Part shown: piece after piece, positions 47,855-59,011 of the stretch
How the letters are laid out: each line of letters starts with the position of its first letter
How positions within the stretch are numbered: position 1 is the stretch's first letter
Assembly: GCA_004123355.1 (NCBI GenBank)
Contig: SCHM01000002.1
Coordinates: 3,755,569 to 3,819,568, forward strand
Length of the DNA: 64,000 nucleotides
Direction of reading: 5' to 3'
Source of the DNA: Amphirosellinia nigrospora
Lineage: Eukaryota > Ascomycota > Sordariomycetes > Xylariales > Xylariaceae
Notes under the pieces: model-generated
What the model was told of the DNA's origin: nothing
Databases searched by the model: none
Seen by the model: only the letters and a program-made list of their open reading frames with translations
Position numbers and translations under genes: made by a program

Positions 47855-49794
47855 ATGTCACGTAAGTGCCAACATTCCATCCTGATGGCGGTCTAGGAGG
47901 GGCATCCAAGTTAACGTACCCCTAGAAGTAGTAAACATCGCGGGTGCCGCTGTGGGCGCGCTGGCAGCTAGCATGTACCTCGATGCGAAGTTCATGATTC
48001 GGAATGACCTCCGGCAGGGTCCGAAAAAACTCGCCACGGCGCTGGGCATGCGATACATCGCTCAGAAAGCGCGCGAGAACAAGTTGTTGTACTACCACAT
48101 TTTGGAGGATAGGGCGAGCACCGCCGAGGGTGACAATCTAGCCCTCATGTTCGAGGACCGCCAATGGACTTACAAAGAACTGTTTGATGCTCTTCACCCG
48201 GTCGCGAACTGGCTTCTCAAGGACCTGGGATCAAGAAGGCGAGGTTGTGGCCTTGGATGGAGGCAATACGCCCGAATACATCCTTATCATGCTTGCCCTA
48301 GAGGCCATCGGCGCGTCCCCTGCGCTTCTCAATTGTAATCTCACGGGGGATGGGCTGGCCCACTGCATCAAACTCTCATCGTCGCGCTATCTCCTTGCAG
48401 ACAAGGACATTGAGAAACTAACCTCTCCTATTGAGTCCGAGTTGAAGGAGGCAGGAATAGATACTATACTACTCCCCGAGTTTCGTCGAGACTCTGAAAG
48501 ACACCGAGCCACTGCCAAAAGAGCGTCGTATGAACCTAGATCCTACGGGTACGGCATTTCTATTGTTCACGTCCGGCACAACCGGGTTACCGAAAGGTGT
48601 CATTATTACCGAGTACGGCCCTTGATGCTGGGTCGAGGCATCGGAGGATATCTCCGGCTCAAGCCAGGCGAACGCATGTACACTTGCCTGCCGCTGTACC
48701 ACGCATCGGCATTGTCGCTGTGCACCTTACCATGTCTTTACACCGGCGCCACAGTCGTCTTAGGGAGAAAGTTCAGCCACTCGACATTCTGGCCAGACGT
48801 TCATCGGTCTAAGGCCACACAAATCCAGTACGTCGGTGAGTTATGTCGATACCTCGTCAACGCGCCTCCAAGCCACTCGACCGCGGCCACAACGTGCGCC
48901 TGGCATGGGGCAACGGCATGAGGCCCGACGTGTGGGAGCGCTTCCGGGAACGCTTCGGCATCGAGTGTATCAACGAGCTGTACGGGGCGAGCGATGGCAT
49001 TTCCATCGCCACGAACCCTAACAGGGGTGATTTCTCGCGCGACGCCATCTCCATCCACGGCCCGCTCTGGCATCTCATGAACCGCGACGAGCGGCGCATT
49101 CTCATCGACCCCGACACGCAGGAGATCATCCGGGGTAAAAATGGTTGGGCAATCGAGGCCAAGGCGGATCAAGTTGGCGAGATCATTAATCGCATGGACA
49201 CGGCCGACCCCGATAGGGGTACGCCGCATTACTTTAACAACAAGTCCGCCACGGTGAAGAGGCGCGTGTCGGACGTGTTCCGGAAGGGAGATCTCTGGTT
49301 CAGGTCCGGCGACCTGTTCAAACTAGACAGCCAGCATCGTCTATACTTCGTCGACCGACTGGGCGACACCTTCCGCTGGCACTCGAGAACGTGTCCACCA
49401 ACGAGGTGAGCGACGTGATCGGCGAGTTCCCACAAGTAGCAGAGACCAATGTGTACGGCGTGCTGGTGCGAACACGGAGGGGCGAGCTGGCTGCGCCGCG
49501 CTCGTGCTCAGGGAGAACGTAGACAAGGCGGACTTCGCCGCGCTCGCTGCGCATTGCCTCGCGAGGCTCCCGCGATATGCGGTGCCGCTCTTCTTGCGAA
49601 TGACGAAGAGTCTGGATTACACCGGCACACATAAGCTTCAGAAACAAAAGCTCCGCTCTGAGGGCATTGATCTCACTGCCATCAAGAAATCGGGTGATGA
49701 TCAGATGTATTGGCTGCCCCCAGGGAGCGAAGCGTATGTGCCATTTGAACAGAAGGATCTTGATATCATCAAAGCTGGGAATGTCCGATTATAA
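47855..49794 (+). CDS. fat1: Fat1-type very-long-chain acyl-CoA synthetase / fatty-acid transporter
   Basis: Couples fatty-acid import to CoA activation at the ER, lipid droplet or peroxisome. A tiny first exon (ATGTCAC, 47855-47861) is followed by an intron to 47926, giving MSQVVNIAGAAVGALAASMY. The AMP-binding domain has TAFLLFTSGTTGLPKGVIIT, the ATP loop, then MYTCLPLYHASALSLCTLPC, ECINELYGASDGISIATNPN, GDLWFRSGDLFKLDSQHRLY and FVDRLGDTFRWHSENVSTNE. The C-terminal lid ends GTHKLQKQKLRSEGIDLTA with YWLPPGSEAYVPFEQKDLDI, typical of fungal FATP relatives. Frame changes near 48230, 48500, 48870, 49385 and 49480 each look like one missing base. At about 625 residues it is a normal length. A CefD1-like peroxisomal ligase is the main alternative. 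Confidence 0.88.
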
Positions 49795-51118
49795 TACGTT
49801 GAAGGATTGATACAACTCGTAATGAGTAAGCCAACAAGGGAACGAGAGGAGGCAAGAAGTGATATACCACCTGCTTACGATAAGGCGGGGAAAACTCCCA
49901 GTCGTTTGTGTTACCCAAGCATTCATTGAGTACCTAAGACAGATATGCAAATATGCATGACAGAACCTTGTTGGATACGTCGGATCGGTTGATTGAGGCG
50001 TAACGAGCATAACCAAAGTCGACGAATGGGAATTGAAAGTTGACTTAGGTTTATAAGAGTAAACGAATGCAGTTTTGACAGCAATTGTTAGCTAGTTTTA
50101 AAATGAGGTCGTCACTGTTCATTAAACTAGGACATAATTGTGAATACTTTTACATCATGACATACTTTCTGATGAGCTTTACTTTCTCGCATAATTCCGA
50201 GAAAGAAGCTTGAGGAGCTCGTGACAGTGTCCACTCAAACTCTAAATCTCTATGCAGCCCTCTTACTTGGGGGCAATTACTACAAGTCTAATGTAAAGTT
50301 CGAGTAGAGTTACGGTTACACATCGACGGGGTTTAGACAAAAGCCTTACCTCATAACCAAGTAACTCATCGGTAATCTATCGTCATTTTTATCCCACCAT
50401 CCTTTTATTTAACAAGCGCTAGGATTGTTTTATAAAAGACTTAGATCACCCTTCCTATAAAAATAATCGAGTCATATCGCTCAAGTACCCTGCCATCTGT
50501 AATAAACGAGGGTAAGCGGTCTGCATTAAAAATGAATTATAAAATCTAAAGAAGAGAACTTAGGTAATCGCCTACCTCCCCATTTAATAGCAAATTAATA
50601 CTCCTACCTAGGTCTTAAGTCAATGGCCTGATACATCTCAATAAGGGAGCTCATAATGTTAAGACAGTTGTTGGAAATTAAGAATTTTGTGATTACCACA
50701 AACAGCCATGACTAACTTAAACATCCGGCACAAACACCACATCACAATATTTTACAACTCTAATTTCCTTAAGGGTTTTTTACCCCCAGAAATATAGAAA
50801 ATACCATGAAATCACACAGCTCTAGGGACATGACAAAAACTACAAACTATAGAGCAGCTGCCTATGAGAAAGAGTTGAGCTAGTAATTTTCACAATTATA
50901 AAGTAGGTAGTTCTTTGACTCTTATAAAAAAATACATGAAGCATCATCATAACCATGAGCAACTCTACGTCAAAGACATGAGAAACATTAAGCCAGCTAT
51001 ACTCGCGGCTAAAGTGAAAAACGATCCTATGTCTAACATACACGACCCTAGCGACCCAGCACTACGCAACTCCCACATCTCATCCCCGTTAGACGGTTGA
51101 AACAACTCCAAGCACACA

Positions 51119-51352
51119 TGTCACACGGATTTTCAGCCCTCGTTTATTTGTTCCCTTTTGGGTTATATTGGCTACACAGGCCCAACGGAGGTCTGTTGGG
51201 GTAGCCCGAAATCTGTGTATATATAGGCTAGTTAGGTCCCTAGTCCTCTGGAAAGGAATCTAGAGAGTAAGAGGTCCTTTGACGCCATAGCCAATTATTA
51301 GATCTGAAGGAATGAAGCTATTCCCAAGCCCTCAAACAGAGCCCTTGTGACA
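51119..51352 (+). mobile_element. Solo LTR of an LTR retrotransposon, 234 bp
   Basis: Begins TGTCACACGG and ends CCCTTGTGACA, so it has the TG..CA termini inside a 7-bp inverted repeat (TGTCACA / TGTGACA). It is flanked by a perfect 5-bp target duplication, ACACA, on both sides. Inside are a TATA-like tatatatagg on the plus strand, which gives the orientation, and a stable hairpin at 51170-51206. No internal coding region or second LTR lies nearby, so this is the product of LTR-LTR recombination. Intact ends and duplication suggest a fairly young fossil. The short LTR fits Ty1/copia or Ty3/gypsy; I cannot choose. Confidence 0.85.
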
Positions 51353-51424
51353 ACACATCCCATAGAAGTAACTCGCTATCAGACAAGCGGCCAATGTAGA
51401 AAAGTCACTTGTGATGCAAAGGAT

Positions 51425-51493
51425 AGGGTTCTCAAACCCTCTACTAAAAGCTATACAAGCGCCCGCCGCTCTCTCCCGCTGCGCTAAATCACG
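51425..51493 (-). other. tRNA-like relic with Pol III A box and T-arm hairpin
   Basis: On the minus strand TAGCGCAGCGGG (51475-51486) matches the A box perfectly. About 35 bases on, a hairpin AGGGT..ACCCT (51425-51440) encloses a 6-base loop TTGAGA where a tRNA has TTCRANN, so the B box is one base short. No good acceptor or anticodon stem pairs. Either a decayed tRNA gene or the head of a tRNA-derived SINE. Given the indel errors in this assembly, the missing loop base could be artefact. Confidence 0.45.
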
Positions 51494-52627
51494 GTATGCC
51501 TAGCCCAGCGCGCTCTACTTGATTCCTAGTCTTGAAGTCCTCATTCATGAGTAAGTCCGTAGCGTACTTCCCCCCCCCCCTTCTTGTGCGCTTTGGAGAG
51601 TTGAGCAGCCAAGTAGCCGTACAGATACCTATGTAGGTAAATGTAGGCGCGCGTCCTAGACAGATGTCAGCATCGACGTCCCACTGCTTCTCGGCAAACG
51701 GGCGGAATTTTCGCCACCTCATCATCCTTTCACTAGGGCCCCTAGAAACTCCCGTCCTCTTGGATGCAGATTGACAGCGCCCGCCGATGTCGTCTCGACT
51801 CAAACAACTCGTCCAGCCACAACCAACACCATTGAAACAGAAGGGGGGAGGCTGGTTATAATAGCAATTAAAGCTCTCATCCGCTCGATTGAGTTGTTCC
51901 TTTGATCGAATCATAGCGAGGAGTGCCATACCAACCAATTACTCGTCTATGCAAGGTACCTGACGGACATCATGATTGGGGGTCAGCGTTGACATCTGCT
52001 AGGTGATATTAAAGCAATAGCTTGCATGATTTGTTGGAGGCACAAGTGTAACACATGCAAGGGGAGACCCAAAGCTAGCAACAACCAATGAGTCATCATG
52101 AACGCTACAGAACAAATAATATCTCACTCATGGAATTTTGGGGGTGTACCACAAGTCTTATGAAAGCCACTCTAATTACCAAAAAAAAGGTCAACACAGT
52201 CACGGACGAACTTTTCGATAGGGGACGATTACATCATCATATAGATCGGTTTTTAGAATTCGTTCGCATCTTCTTCTCGTGATAAAAAGAAAAAAGGTAC
52301 ACGCTTCGGACAGTGATGGCATGAAGACAAAAAAATGAAAAGACCGTGTGCGATGCTGCTGCGCCTAAGAGTACTCGACCGGGAATCCGAACCCCCATCA
52401 TACAAGAAACCAATGTTCCATATCACCTTGCTCGAGCCCGTGCGGCTCTTTCAACTCATGTTACAATGATCGAGACCCGGCCGTTGATTTGGCCATCGAG
52501 GTTCTGGACCATATAGAATAGATACAAAGGGAAAAGGTATCGCTTTACTATGCGGTGATGCAAAATGAACACGACCAAAGACGACGTCGGGAGTTCCAAC
52601 CACAACTTCCTCAAAAAAGGGATTAAA

Positions 52628-54997
52628 TCATCTCTCTAGTTGGGGTTGGGGTTGCCATCCGTTTATATATGCCATTAAACCCACTCCGATTAAAACCACG
52701 CCTAGCATTGAGGCGTAGGGAATGCTATTTGCAAACGTTTGATTGGGTAAAGCTGCCATAGGTGGTATTGTGTTTGGCGTTATTGTCGCAGACTGCGATA
52801 GGAGAGGGGGATCGAGAGAATCGTTGGACATCAGACTTTGCTTTGGACTTGACGATGGCCTGCTCGATGCTTCTTTGAGATCAGCGACTTCGCCATCGCC
52901 GGCAACATGCTCGTTCTGGTGTCTTTTCGAGGTGTTTTCTTTTTCAGCTAGTTCTCTGGCTTCAGCGTCTTGCCTGATCTGCAAAGCCATCTCTGCTAGG
53001 GTCTTGCGTTGAGCATCCCTTTCAGATTCCGCCATCTCTGCTCGTTGCTTAAAGACGTCAAGCTCGAGTCGTAGATCTTTGATTTCTAGCACTAATGACT
53101 CTATTTGGGCATGTAGTTGGGTGGCGGATGCTTCGATGACGTCGGCATCCGGTGGCGTAGGTTTATCGGCATCGGGCATAGGGGTATCTGTAGAACCCGC
53201 CAGGTTGTTTTCGTCATTAGGTGGCTCGAACGCGGCATCAAGTGACGCTTCTTGGGTTTCTGACTCCTTAGAAGGCGAGACTACGTTGGAAGAAGCTTCT
53301 TCTAGATGCTTTTCCAGTCTCCTAGCCAAATCCTCCGCCAACTCCCGGGCTTGTCGTTCTTGGTGAAGCATTTCTTCCAGATCTCGCATTCGGGAGGTTT
53401 GGGACTCTATTTCCTTCTTTGCGTTGCTCAAAGCCTCTGTCAGTTGCAATATCTGGCTGCCATTACCCTCATGACGGATAGGCGACATGTTTTGGGCGTG
53501 TGGCTTGGCGCGTTCTGTAATGCCTCGCTTCAGAGATGGATATCCGGCTTCTCCGGCAGAGGTTGCTGTGGTGGAGGGGCAGGTGGATCAGAAAACCTTG
53601 TTTTACCGTCTGATCTGAATGATAAGCCACCTCCATTCACGACAGGCTTTGTAGGTTCAGGGGCCTCCGGCTTTTCAATATCCTTTATGTCTTCTTTGCT
53701 GAGTAGGGCATGGACAAAATGATCTGTCCGTCCGAGGTCCTGAGACTGAAGGCGTGCGTTCCGCATCTCGTTCTGCACGTCGGGTTAAAAAGGCAGATCT
53801 TCCGTAAAGAGTAGACAATGACATACCTGTAATTTCTTGACGATTTGTTCGGTGCTTATGGGGGAGAAGAAGAAACCGCGTTGGTGTGCCATGCCGTTGC
53901 CCTGAGGTCCCACCATGGGGCCTCCTTGAACCATGCGTCCATTGGACACGGATGATTGGCTCCCCGTTCGTTGGCGTACAGGCGCAGCATTTTGAGGGCT
54001 CATCAAAATCATAGGCCCATTTGTAGGATCGAGATCTCCAAAATTGACATCGAGAAGATTGTTTGAAGCATTGAAGTATCCAGCATGCTCGACCTTGGCA
54101 GCAACCTTGTGATGAAGAACGTTCTTTTGGTCTTCACTCACGATATCAATACCAAGCTCCAAATGGTCTCCCGTCTGCAGCTCATGGGGGTCAGACTCCC
54201 GATTCTCTTGGGACAGCCGTGTGCCGTTCACGAAGGTGCCGTTGGACGACTTGACATCCCGGATCCATATCTTGCCTTGGCGATCAGCCCAGATCTCGGC
54301 GTGCTGGCGAGAAAGCACTTTGCTATCAAAAAAGCCGTTGATGGGAGTTGGGACAGTTTTTGCATTCGTTTGACGACCGATCCTAAGGGTATCAGGGGAG
54401 AATGGAACGGATATAGTCTTGCGTTCAAAGGTGCCGTTGAGGGATAGGAGGTAGAGAACTGGTGGGTTACCGGTAGGTAGAGACTCGACCATAGGCCGGG
54501 CCATGGCCTGCGGGTTAGCCATCTGACCCTGCGAGGGGACAATAGGCGGGGCTGCATGTAGAGGACCAGATCCATTAAGGCCATTCATCATCTGCGGCCG
54601 GCCAGCCGCCATCCGAACAAAATCACCCTGAGGATCGGGTTTAGGGTTTGGCCAGGGGCTTTGGGCTGGGGCCGCTTGCGTTGCGCAGCGGGTGCAGAGT
54701 TGGGCCATGAGCTCACATCTCCAGAGGGGGCCGGACCAGGAGCGCCGTTGCCGTTCCCATTGCCATTGCTGTTGCCGTTGGTGTGCGAAGTGGAAGTCGC
54801 AACAGTCGACGTGGAGGATGTGGAGGAGGTGGAGGCGATGGACGAGGACGAGTTGTTTCTCTGCAGGCTCTTTCGTGGCATGAGCACGCGGTTGAGATCA
54901 TCCGGGCTCATGACCTGGCCAGCGTGGCCACCATTCATCCCGTTCACGTTGGCGTTGCCCCAGGTGGCCGTTGTGTTGGGTGCGCGACGGCCGTCAT
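52628..54997 (-). CDS. pro45: FHA-domain tail-anchored protein, PRO45/SLMAP/Far9-10 type (STRIPAK)
   Basis: STRIPAK subunit on ER, nuclear and mitochondrial membranes that controls sexual development and hyphal fusion in fungi. The N-terminus (start at 54997 or the Met in MNGMNGGHAGQVMSPDDLNR at 54947; not settled) is Ser/Thr/Asn-Gly-rich. The FHA domain holds DTLRIGRQTN, VLSRQHAEIWADRQGKIWI and DVKSSNGTFVNGTRLS, the phosphothreonine-binding residues of the family. An intron (53826-53773, GTATGT..GCAG) follows KKLQ. The C-terminal third is coiled coil (SNAKKEIESQTSRMRDLEEM, LESLVLE-type heptads) ending in a membrane helix, ASMLGVVLIGVGLMAYINGW, and a short tail. Frame changes near 54660 and 53535 are mended by one G each. 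Confidence 0.88.
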
Positions 54998-56590
54998 GAG
55001 GGAAGCGGGCGCAGGAGGCGGCACGATAGACGGAGACGAGGAGCGTGGAGGATCGAAGCGAAGGACGATATCGGAGCAGAGGCTCGGTGGTTGCGGTTGC
55101 GGGAGCGTGCGTGGGCGTCAGCGTGGGCGTGGGCGTCGGTAATCGGCAAGTCGGGCACGGGTGGTGGTGGTAGTGGTGGTGGGATTCTATGTAGTATCTG
55201 GCTGTCTCCGCTCTACCGGTTCAGCGACGATGGAAAATCGATGTGTGGCATGCAGAACATGTAGAGCGCCAGCATAGGCGATGAGGCGTCACGGCCACTG
55301 TCGGTCGCGCAGGCACGCCTAGGTCCAGGAGATGTATTAGCGAAAGGGGCTCGGGGTTGGTGCAAAGCAGGAGCAACAGTAGTGGCAATGTAGAATAGGA
55401 TAGGACAAGATGGGGCAGGGCAGGTGACTGTAGGGCTAGGCGATAGGGAGTTGTCGCGGATGCCAGCATGCAGAATTCAGCATTCAGCATTCAGCATTCA
55501 GCATTCAGCATTCAGCATTCAGCATTCAGCATTCAGCATTCAGCATTCAGCATCCAACATCCAACATCCAACATCCAACTCCAGGCCGCGGCTGCCACCA
55601 TCGGAATATCGGGCTCACACACCAGGCAATCGGTACGGACCTCGGGAGGGTGTACGAGACCCTTTGGTCTCTCTATCGGTGTTGTAGTGAGCCGTCGCGT
55701 CGCGATGCTTAGGGCTGTGGCTGTGGCAAGTGCGGTAGGCCTCTGAGAGGAGGTCGTCGCTAAGGTTGTTCAGAAATCAATCAATCCGACGACGTTGCCA
55801 GCCGCCCTTACTCGGAACGGATTAGTGGGCAAGCAACTAAGCCATTGTCGCAACCAGCAACCTAGCCAGAACCTACCTAGGTAGCCCTCGTCTCTTATTG
55901 GATCCAGTTTTTGCTGTCCGTGCACGCTTTCACTGCTACTTACTTATCTAAGTGCGCTCGTTCATCCCCCTATCAATTGCTAGGCGACCAGCTGGACAAA
56001 ACTTCAATATTCATCTTACCTGTGACTTGCCTTTTTTATAGTTTTTTTATGAGCGAGATATGCACCTGTAGTTCGATCTGACTTCAACAAATGCCACCAG
56101 ATGAAGTGCATGTAGTGCATGTAGTACATGTCAAGCACAATACCTCAAGAAGTATATATATAGGTATTATCCCTAAAACGCCACGTGACCCTCCTGTTCC
56201 AGCCTTTCGAGGTGTGATTGCTTTTGCAGTAGGTATGCGCAGGACAGCGCACAGGGTACAGCGTTAGCCATAGCACAGCACACTGTACCTTACAGGTAAC
56301 TCAGTGCCTGGTAAGGTATTGGCAGGGTAGGTAGGTAGGTACTTAGGTAGTCCAACGAGAGCCGCGCCAAGATCTGGGGAGGCTCTAATCGTCAGATGCA
56401 TGAAAACGAATCGCATCGCATCGCATCGCATCACATCATCCTACCCAGTAACCACCTACCGAACCATCCCAGCAGTCCACCGGATCCTGGCATTTGCACC
56501 GCGCTCACAACCCAGGCCATAAAAACCCGCTACTGATCGTGCTTCATTTGCCTATCCTTTACTGCTGCTATAAGCAGTTAGCTAGCCAAA
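54998..56590. promoter_or_regulatory. Divergent region between pro45 and mgr2, with minisatellite
   Basis: Holds the heptamer array at 55481-55578, a CCTACCTAGG palindrome at 55871 and a GTAGGTAGGTAGGT run near 56327. Short ATCGC repeats lie at 56409-56435. No protein-like frame outside the pro45 shadow. Confidence 0.5.
55481..55578. repeat. Heptamer minisatellite: (CATTCAG)10 then (CATCCAA)4
   Basis: Ten perfect CATTCAG units run from 55481 to 55550, preceded by one imperfect unit (AATTCAG). They switch without a phase change to four perfect CATCCAA units to 55578. Both units keep CAT..CA, so the second type probably arose from the first by substitutions followed by its own expansion. Confidence 0.95.
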
Positions 56591-57187
56591 ATGCCGCCCA
56601 TGCCATCGAACCGCGGACAGCAAGGCCCTTCCACTACCGATAAGTGTATGTGTGACTACCATGCCTCGATCTCTCGGTCTTTTACTGGGGAGATAATACC
56701 ATGGCTTTTACTAACGCTGTTTACCAGTAAAAATGGTGCTATGATGGGAGGCAGTACGTTACATGGACCATCTCGGCGTTGACGGGCGTTGAATGCAATT
56801 GACACTCTGTAGCTGTTGGTGTCATCATCGGCTTCATATTCGGTTCGGGCCCCCTTCTTCCACACCCTAGGTCCCCTTCTGACATGAAACTTTCCCGGAT
56901 AGGAACTGTCAACATCTTTCGATATGGAGCTGGCACGAACGGCATCATGCGGACTCTTGGGCAATACATGGCGGGCTCGGGTGCTACGTTTGGGTAAGTG
57001 CAAAAATCGGTATGAGTGACGCTATCCGACACCTTTGGCTAACCAGAGCGATGGAAAGATTCTTCATGGGATAGGTAGTGTCATAAGAACCGACGCCTCG
57101 CCCATCGCAGTCGAGGCCTTCGCCCGGGCACAACGACGACCCATCATAATGGCAGCCCAACACGCCTACCGACCTCGCGAGAAATAA
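56591..57187 (+). CDS. mgr2: Mgr2/ROMO1, TIM23-associated inner-membrane protein
   Basis: Mgr2 gates lateral release at the TIM23 translocase. The start MPPMPSNRGQQGPSTTDK is typical of fungal Mgr2. Short exons follow: GAMMGG and the first membrane segment VGVIIGFIFG, then TVNIFRYGAGTNGIMRTLGQ and YMAGSGATFG, then FFMGIGSVIR with a tail ending AAQHAYRPREK at 57187. Introns: about 56651-56726, 56755-56809 (GTACGT..TGTAG), a 63-base one at about 56834-56896 with an unusual GTTCGG donor, and 56994-57048 (GTAAGT..AAAG). The last exon needs one extra G at the run 57068-57070, and the first junction is ambiguous by one base. At about 105 residues with two membrane helices it fits the family. Confidence 0.85.
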
Positions 57188-59011
57188 ACTCATGCACAAA
57201 TCGTCATCCGTCTACACCTTGCCGGCCTGGCCGAAGGCTGATTGATTGATATCTACCCAAGTAGGCCGAACATGACGGTCGTGCAGCCCCTCAGGTCCCT
57301 GTACTATTTGTATAACAAATATAGCCTTGTGTACTCGATACCAGTTTCGCCCTCAGAGGATCATGGTGAAAATTCTCACTCGGTCTAGTTGAAGACATGT
57401 GTTAAAGTATTGCTTGCCACTGTATGTAAGAAAGCAATTATTGGACAAGAGTGTTGTGCTTATCATGACTATGGAGATGGCCACGTTGTTCTGCAGCTCT
57501 GCTCATCAAGGCCGCCTCAATGTCGCAAGAGGTCTATCCAATCGGCCTATTATGATCCAATCAACCGCAGAGATTATAAACCCTTTTCGGATTGTGCGAG
57601 AGCGAAAAGAAAGTGCGCTCCGGATTAGGGGCTAGAGTGTTAGATTTGTTCAAGTTCCAAGACATCTGCGGAAGAAGGCAACTCGACACTATCCGGTGCA
57701 ATCTGTGCACCAAGGTTAAGACTCTTTGTACAACTCGACAAATTAGCCCTCACCGCCGTTGTCTCTTTCCTCCGTGTAGGCATCAGCGCTCCAGGACTAC
57801 CGAGCCCCCAGTTCTGATACATCGTGGATCGTCTCCTTCCCTGGGATCTGGGAAGGGGGCTTACCTCACAGGAGAACACTTGCCTGGGGTTCACAATGTG
57901 GTGATCTCTTTTGCGCCTCGAGCTGCTTATTCTTCCTCCCCGGCTATGTTCAGCCACCAAGCTCACCGTATATGGCCACTAGAGCAAGCCATGATTCGTG
58001 GCACAATGATATCATGCCCGATAAAGTGGCTTGCAGAAAAGCAATGAACCATGAGAAGATCCCTTGCTTCCACTCCAGTTGTTTTCTCGTATTTTTGCCC
58101 GGCATTTCCTTAGCGCGGACACGTTACGATACCTACTGGGTATATCGCTGACCACATAGGACGAAAGCTGGCCTGCTTACCGGCTGATAGTTACCACAGT
58201 ATTCGGTGCAACTCCAAAGCAAAGCCCGATACCGGGCGCTTAAGATCAGAATAGTCACTCCTGTCCCTCTCAGCCGCGAGGCTACGGCCATATTATGCAA
58301 GTAGGAAATGCGCTACCTACGATCAATCATGGCCACCATGTGATGCGCCAGACAGAGGAATGTTCTTGCTTGTGTTATGATTTGTCAGACCCAGTACTCG
58401 TTTTGTAACGGAATCAGAGGCTGCAGCTTGCGAATGAACTAGCCACGCTCAGCGATACATGGCTAGGCGTGTCGGCCTTTGACGGGTTTGGTACCAGAGC
58501 GCCTCATGGCTGTTGGTGGCGGCTGAGAACATCTCAATAACCCCAAAGCCTCCTGTGAAGTGCCTCTCTTGATGACTTCATGTGTTGTGATCTAGTCTGA
58601 GCAGCATCAGCATGACAAAGTTCGGTCAACAAGCCGCTTTCCGGCTCGACAGCAATCTAGCTAGATCGGCCTCACCATCGGATCGTCCGTCTAGGATTAA
58701 TATAAAATGCTCTTAAGTCACAAAATAACATAATGTCTTAGGTTAGTACAGTAGGCTCAAGCCCCTTAACAATCGCACATTTTCGGCCGCGTTCTTGACC
58801 GAGACCAATTCATAAAGCGACGCTTTGCATTCCCCATCCCCATATCAAAATAGAGATTTCATGCCACCCGTAAAGGTATTTAGAGTGCTAACTGCCAGTC
58901 AGTCTTGTCCAGCCATCGTATTAGCTATCAGTCACTCTTTACTCCCACATTCGTTTATACCTTAATTCTTTGTGCTCGTTTTTGAGCCGTCCTTTCGTTT
59001 ATTCCTTCAAA
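57188..59011. other. Gap with a possible zinc-cluster relic
   Basis: No intact gene. The piece at 57520-57730 is listed separately. 58700-59011 is the likely laccase promoter. Confidence 0.45.
57520..57730 (+). pseudogene. Possible relic of a Zn(II)2Cys6 DNA-binding domain
   Basis: One frame reads PFSDCARAKRKC (57587-57622), which fits the second and third Cys of a zinc cluster (CX6C with the basic RAKRK patch); the first Cys position is Phe. About 75 bases on, another frame reads CNLCTKVKTLC (CX2CX6C), matching the last three Cys. Stop codons and no clear intron lie between. The spacing is suggestive but the evidence is short, and chance is possible. Confidence 0.25.

Larger units (their letters stand above)
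49795..52627. other. Gene-poor gap holding a solo LTR and a tRNA-like relic
   Basis: AT-rich, 2.8 kb, no protein-like frame. Besides the two elements listed separately there is a C10 run at 51571-51580 and a palindromic CCTACCTAGG at 50603. Confidence 0.55.

Noticed and set aside
52376-52450. tRNA-like T-arm on the minus strand
   Set aside because: GGGTTCGGATTCCC and a partly paired acceptor are present, but the B box has a mismatch, the A box is absent and the D and anticodon arms do not fold.
54661-55142. Long plus-strand frames with Gly/Arg-rich text
   Set aside because: Shadow of the Ser/Thr/Asn-rich N-terminus and GC-rich leader of the FHA gene.
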